Below, piece by piece: positions 5,387 to 5,769 of a stretch of 5,769 bases of DNA. This DNA is from a bacterium (GTDB taxonomy: Archaea; Thermoproteota; Nitrososphaeria; Nitrososphaerales; CADDZS01): contig DAIDAB010000141.1 in NCBI GenBank assembly GCA_027310845.1, positions 1 to 5,769 on the forward strand, given 5' to 3'. Position 1 is the stretch's first letter. Every line of letters begins with the position of its first letter. The position numbers and the translations under genes are program-made. A model generated the notes under the pieces. That model made no database searches. It was given only the letters and a program-made list of their open reading frames with translations, and was not told the DNA's origin.

Positions 5387-5432
5387 CCGCATTTACATGT
5401 GAATCACTTCGAGTCTCACACTCATTGGTGGA

Positions 5433-5769
5433 ATGATGGCAATCGAAACACTGCTACTTCTGGCAGGATCTCCAGCAGTCGCCGCTGCAATAGCCATAAC
5501 AGCGTATGCGCTTGTTTCTAGGAGAAAGCGTGCAAGTTCAGTTCAAGTTACACAATCGGATGAATCTCAGCTAGTAGTTTCACATGAGGAGAGTGCGTCT
5601 AAACCTTTCACTTCGGTTGACCACGCGCCGAGCAACTCTCCGACGCAAGTTTTGCCAATCCCTGCAGTGAATGCGGCGAATGTTCCCGTCGCGAGCGCCC
5701 CACTACAAGAAGCACCAGCTCCATTTCCGGAGGAAGTAAATCCCACATCGAGTACATCAACTCCCACTG
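5433..5769 (+). CDS. Membrane-anchored protein with Pro/Ser/Ala-rich linker (3' end missing)
   Basis: Open from the ATG at 5433 to the window end (112 codons, no stop), so the C-terminus is outside. Residues about 5-29 form one hydrophobic segment (ETLLLLAGSPAVAAAI onward), followed directly by the basic cluster RRKR (30-33), which places the rest of the protein in the cytoplasm by the positive-inside rule. From about residue 34 the sequence is low-complexity and likely disordered, rich in S, P, A, V, T with scattered E and Q. The functional domain presumably follows outside the window. The adjacent ATG at 5436 has better spacing to GGTGG (5427-5431); an in-frame TGA at 5400-5402 rules out a longer start. 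A weak TATA-like ATTTACAT (5391-5398) precedes it, so it may have its own promoter. I do not recognise the family. A minus-strand frame over the same bases is its shadow. Confidence 0.7.
   Translation, partial: MMAIETLLLLAGSPAVAAAIAITAYALVSRRKRASSVQVTQSDESQLVVSHEESASKPFTSVDHAPSNSPTQVLPIPAVNAANVPVASAPLQEAPAPFPEEVNPTSSTSTPT

Noticed and set aside
5567..5767. Minus-strand open frame of 66 codons at the right end.
   Set aside because: It is a Gly/Ala/Ser-rich shadow of the low-complexity linker of the plus-strand membrane-anchored protein, which has a start codon, a membrane segment and a basic stop-transfer cluster.

Overview
The window most likely comes from an archaeon, with a Nitrososphaerota (Thaumarchaeota) or related TACK lineage as my best guess. 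Reasons: an F420-type luciferase-like oxidoreductase, a UbiE-type quinone methyltransferase next to a short UbiA-like membrane protein with an AHALDE motif, TATA-like boxes near start codons instead of bacterial -35/-10 pairs, and T-runs instead of strong GC hairpins. This is inference; no ribosomal RNA or universal marker lies in the window.

Layout. lipA (lipoyl synthase, + strand, complete) is followed after 71 bases by a metallo-beta-lactamase-fold hydrolase (+). That gene converges, with only 5 bases between stop codons, on a luciferase-like F420-type oxidoreductase (- strand). A gene-free region of about 600 bases (3165-3765) follows. It carries the oxidoreductase promoter with a 7-bp inverted repeat inside it, G/C-rich arms that could pair, a second inverted repeat with the same TTACCA half-site followed by six Ts, and tandem TATA-like boxes before the next gene. 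Then come a UbiE/MenG-type methyltransferase (+) and, 60 bases on, a seven-helix UbiA-superfamily-like protein (+). The window ends inside a gene for a membrane-anchored protein with a Pro/Ser/Ala/Thr-rich linker.

How the genes fit together. lipA makes the lipoyl cofactor for 2-oxoacid dehydrogenases and the glycine cleavage H protein; no ligase or lipoyl-domain gene is visible. The methyltransferase and UbiA-like protein look like a small module for an isoprenoid quinone or another membrane prenyl-lipid. The hydrolase and oxidoreductase belong to broad families whose substrates cannot be read from sequence. No mobile element, CRISPR array, tRNA or rRNA was seen. The best leads are the UbiA-like protein with eroded aspartate motifs and the TTACCA palindromes, one of which overlaps a promoter.
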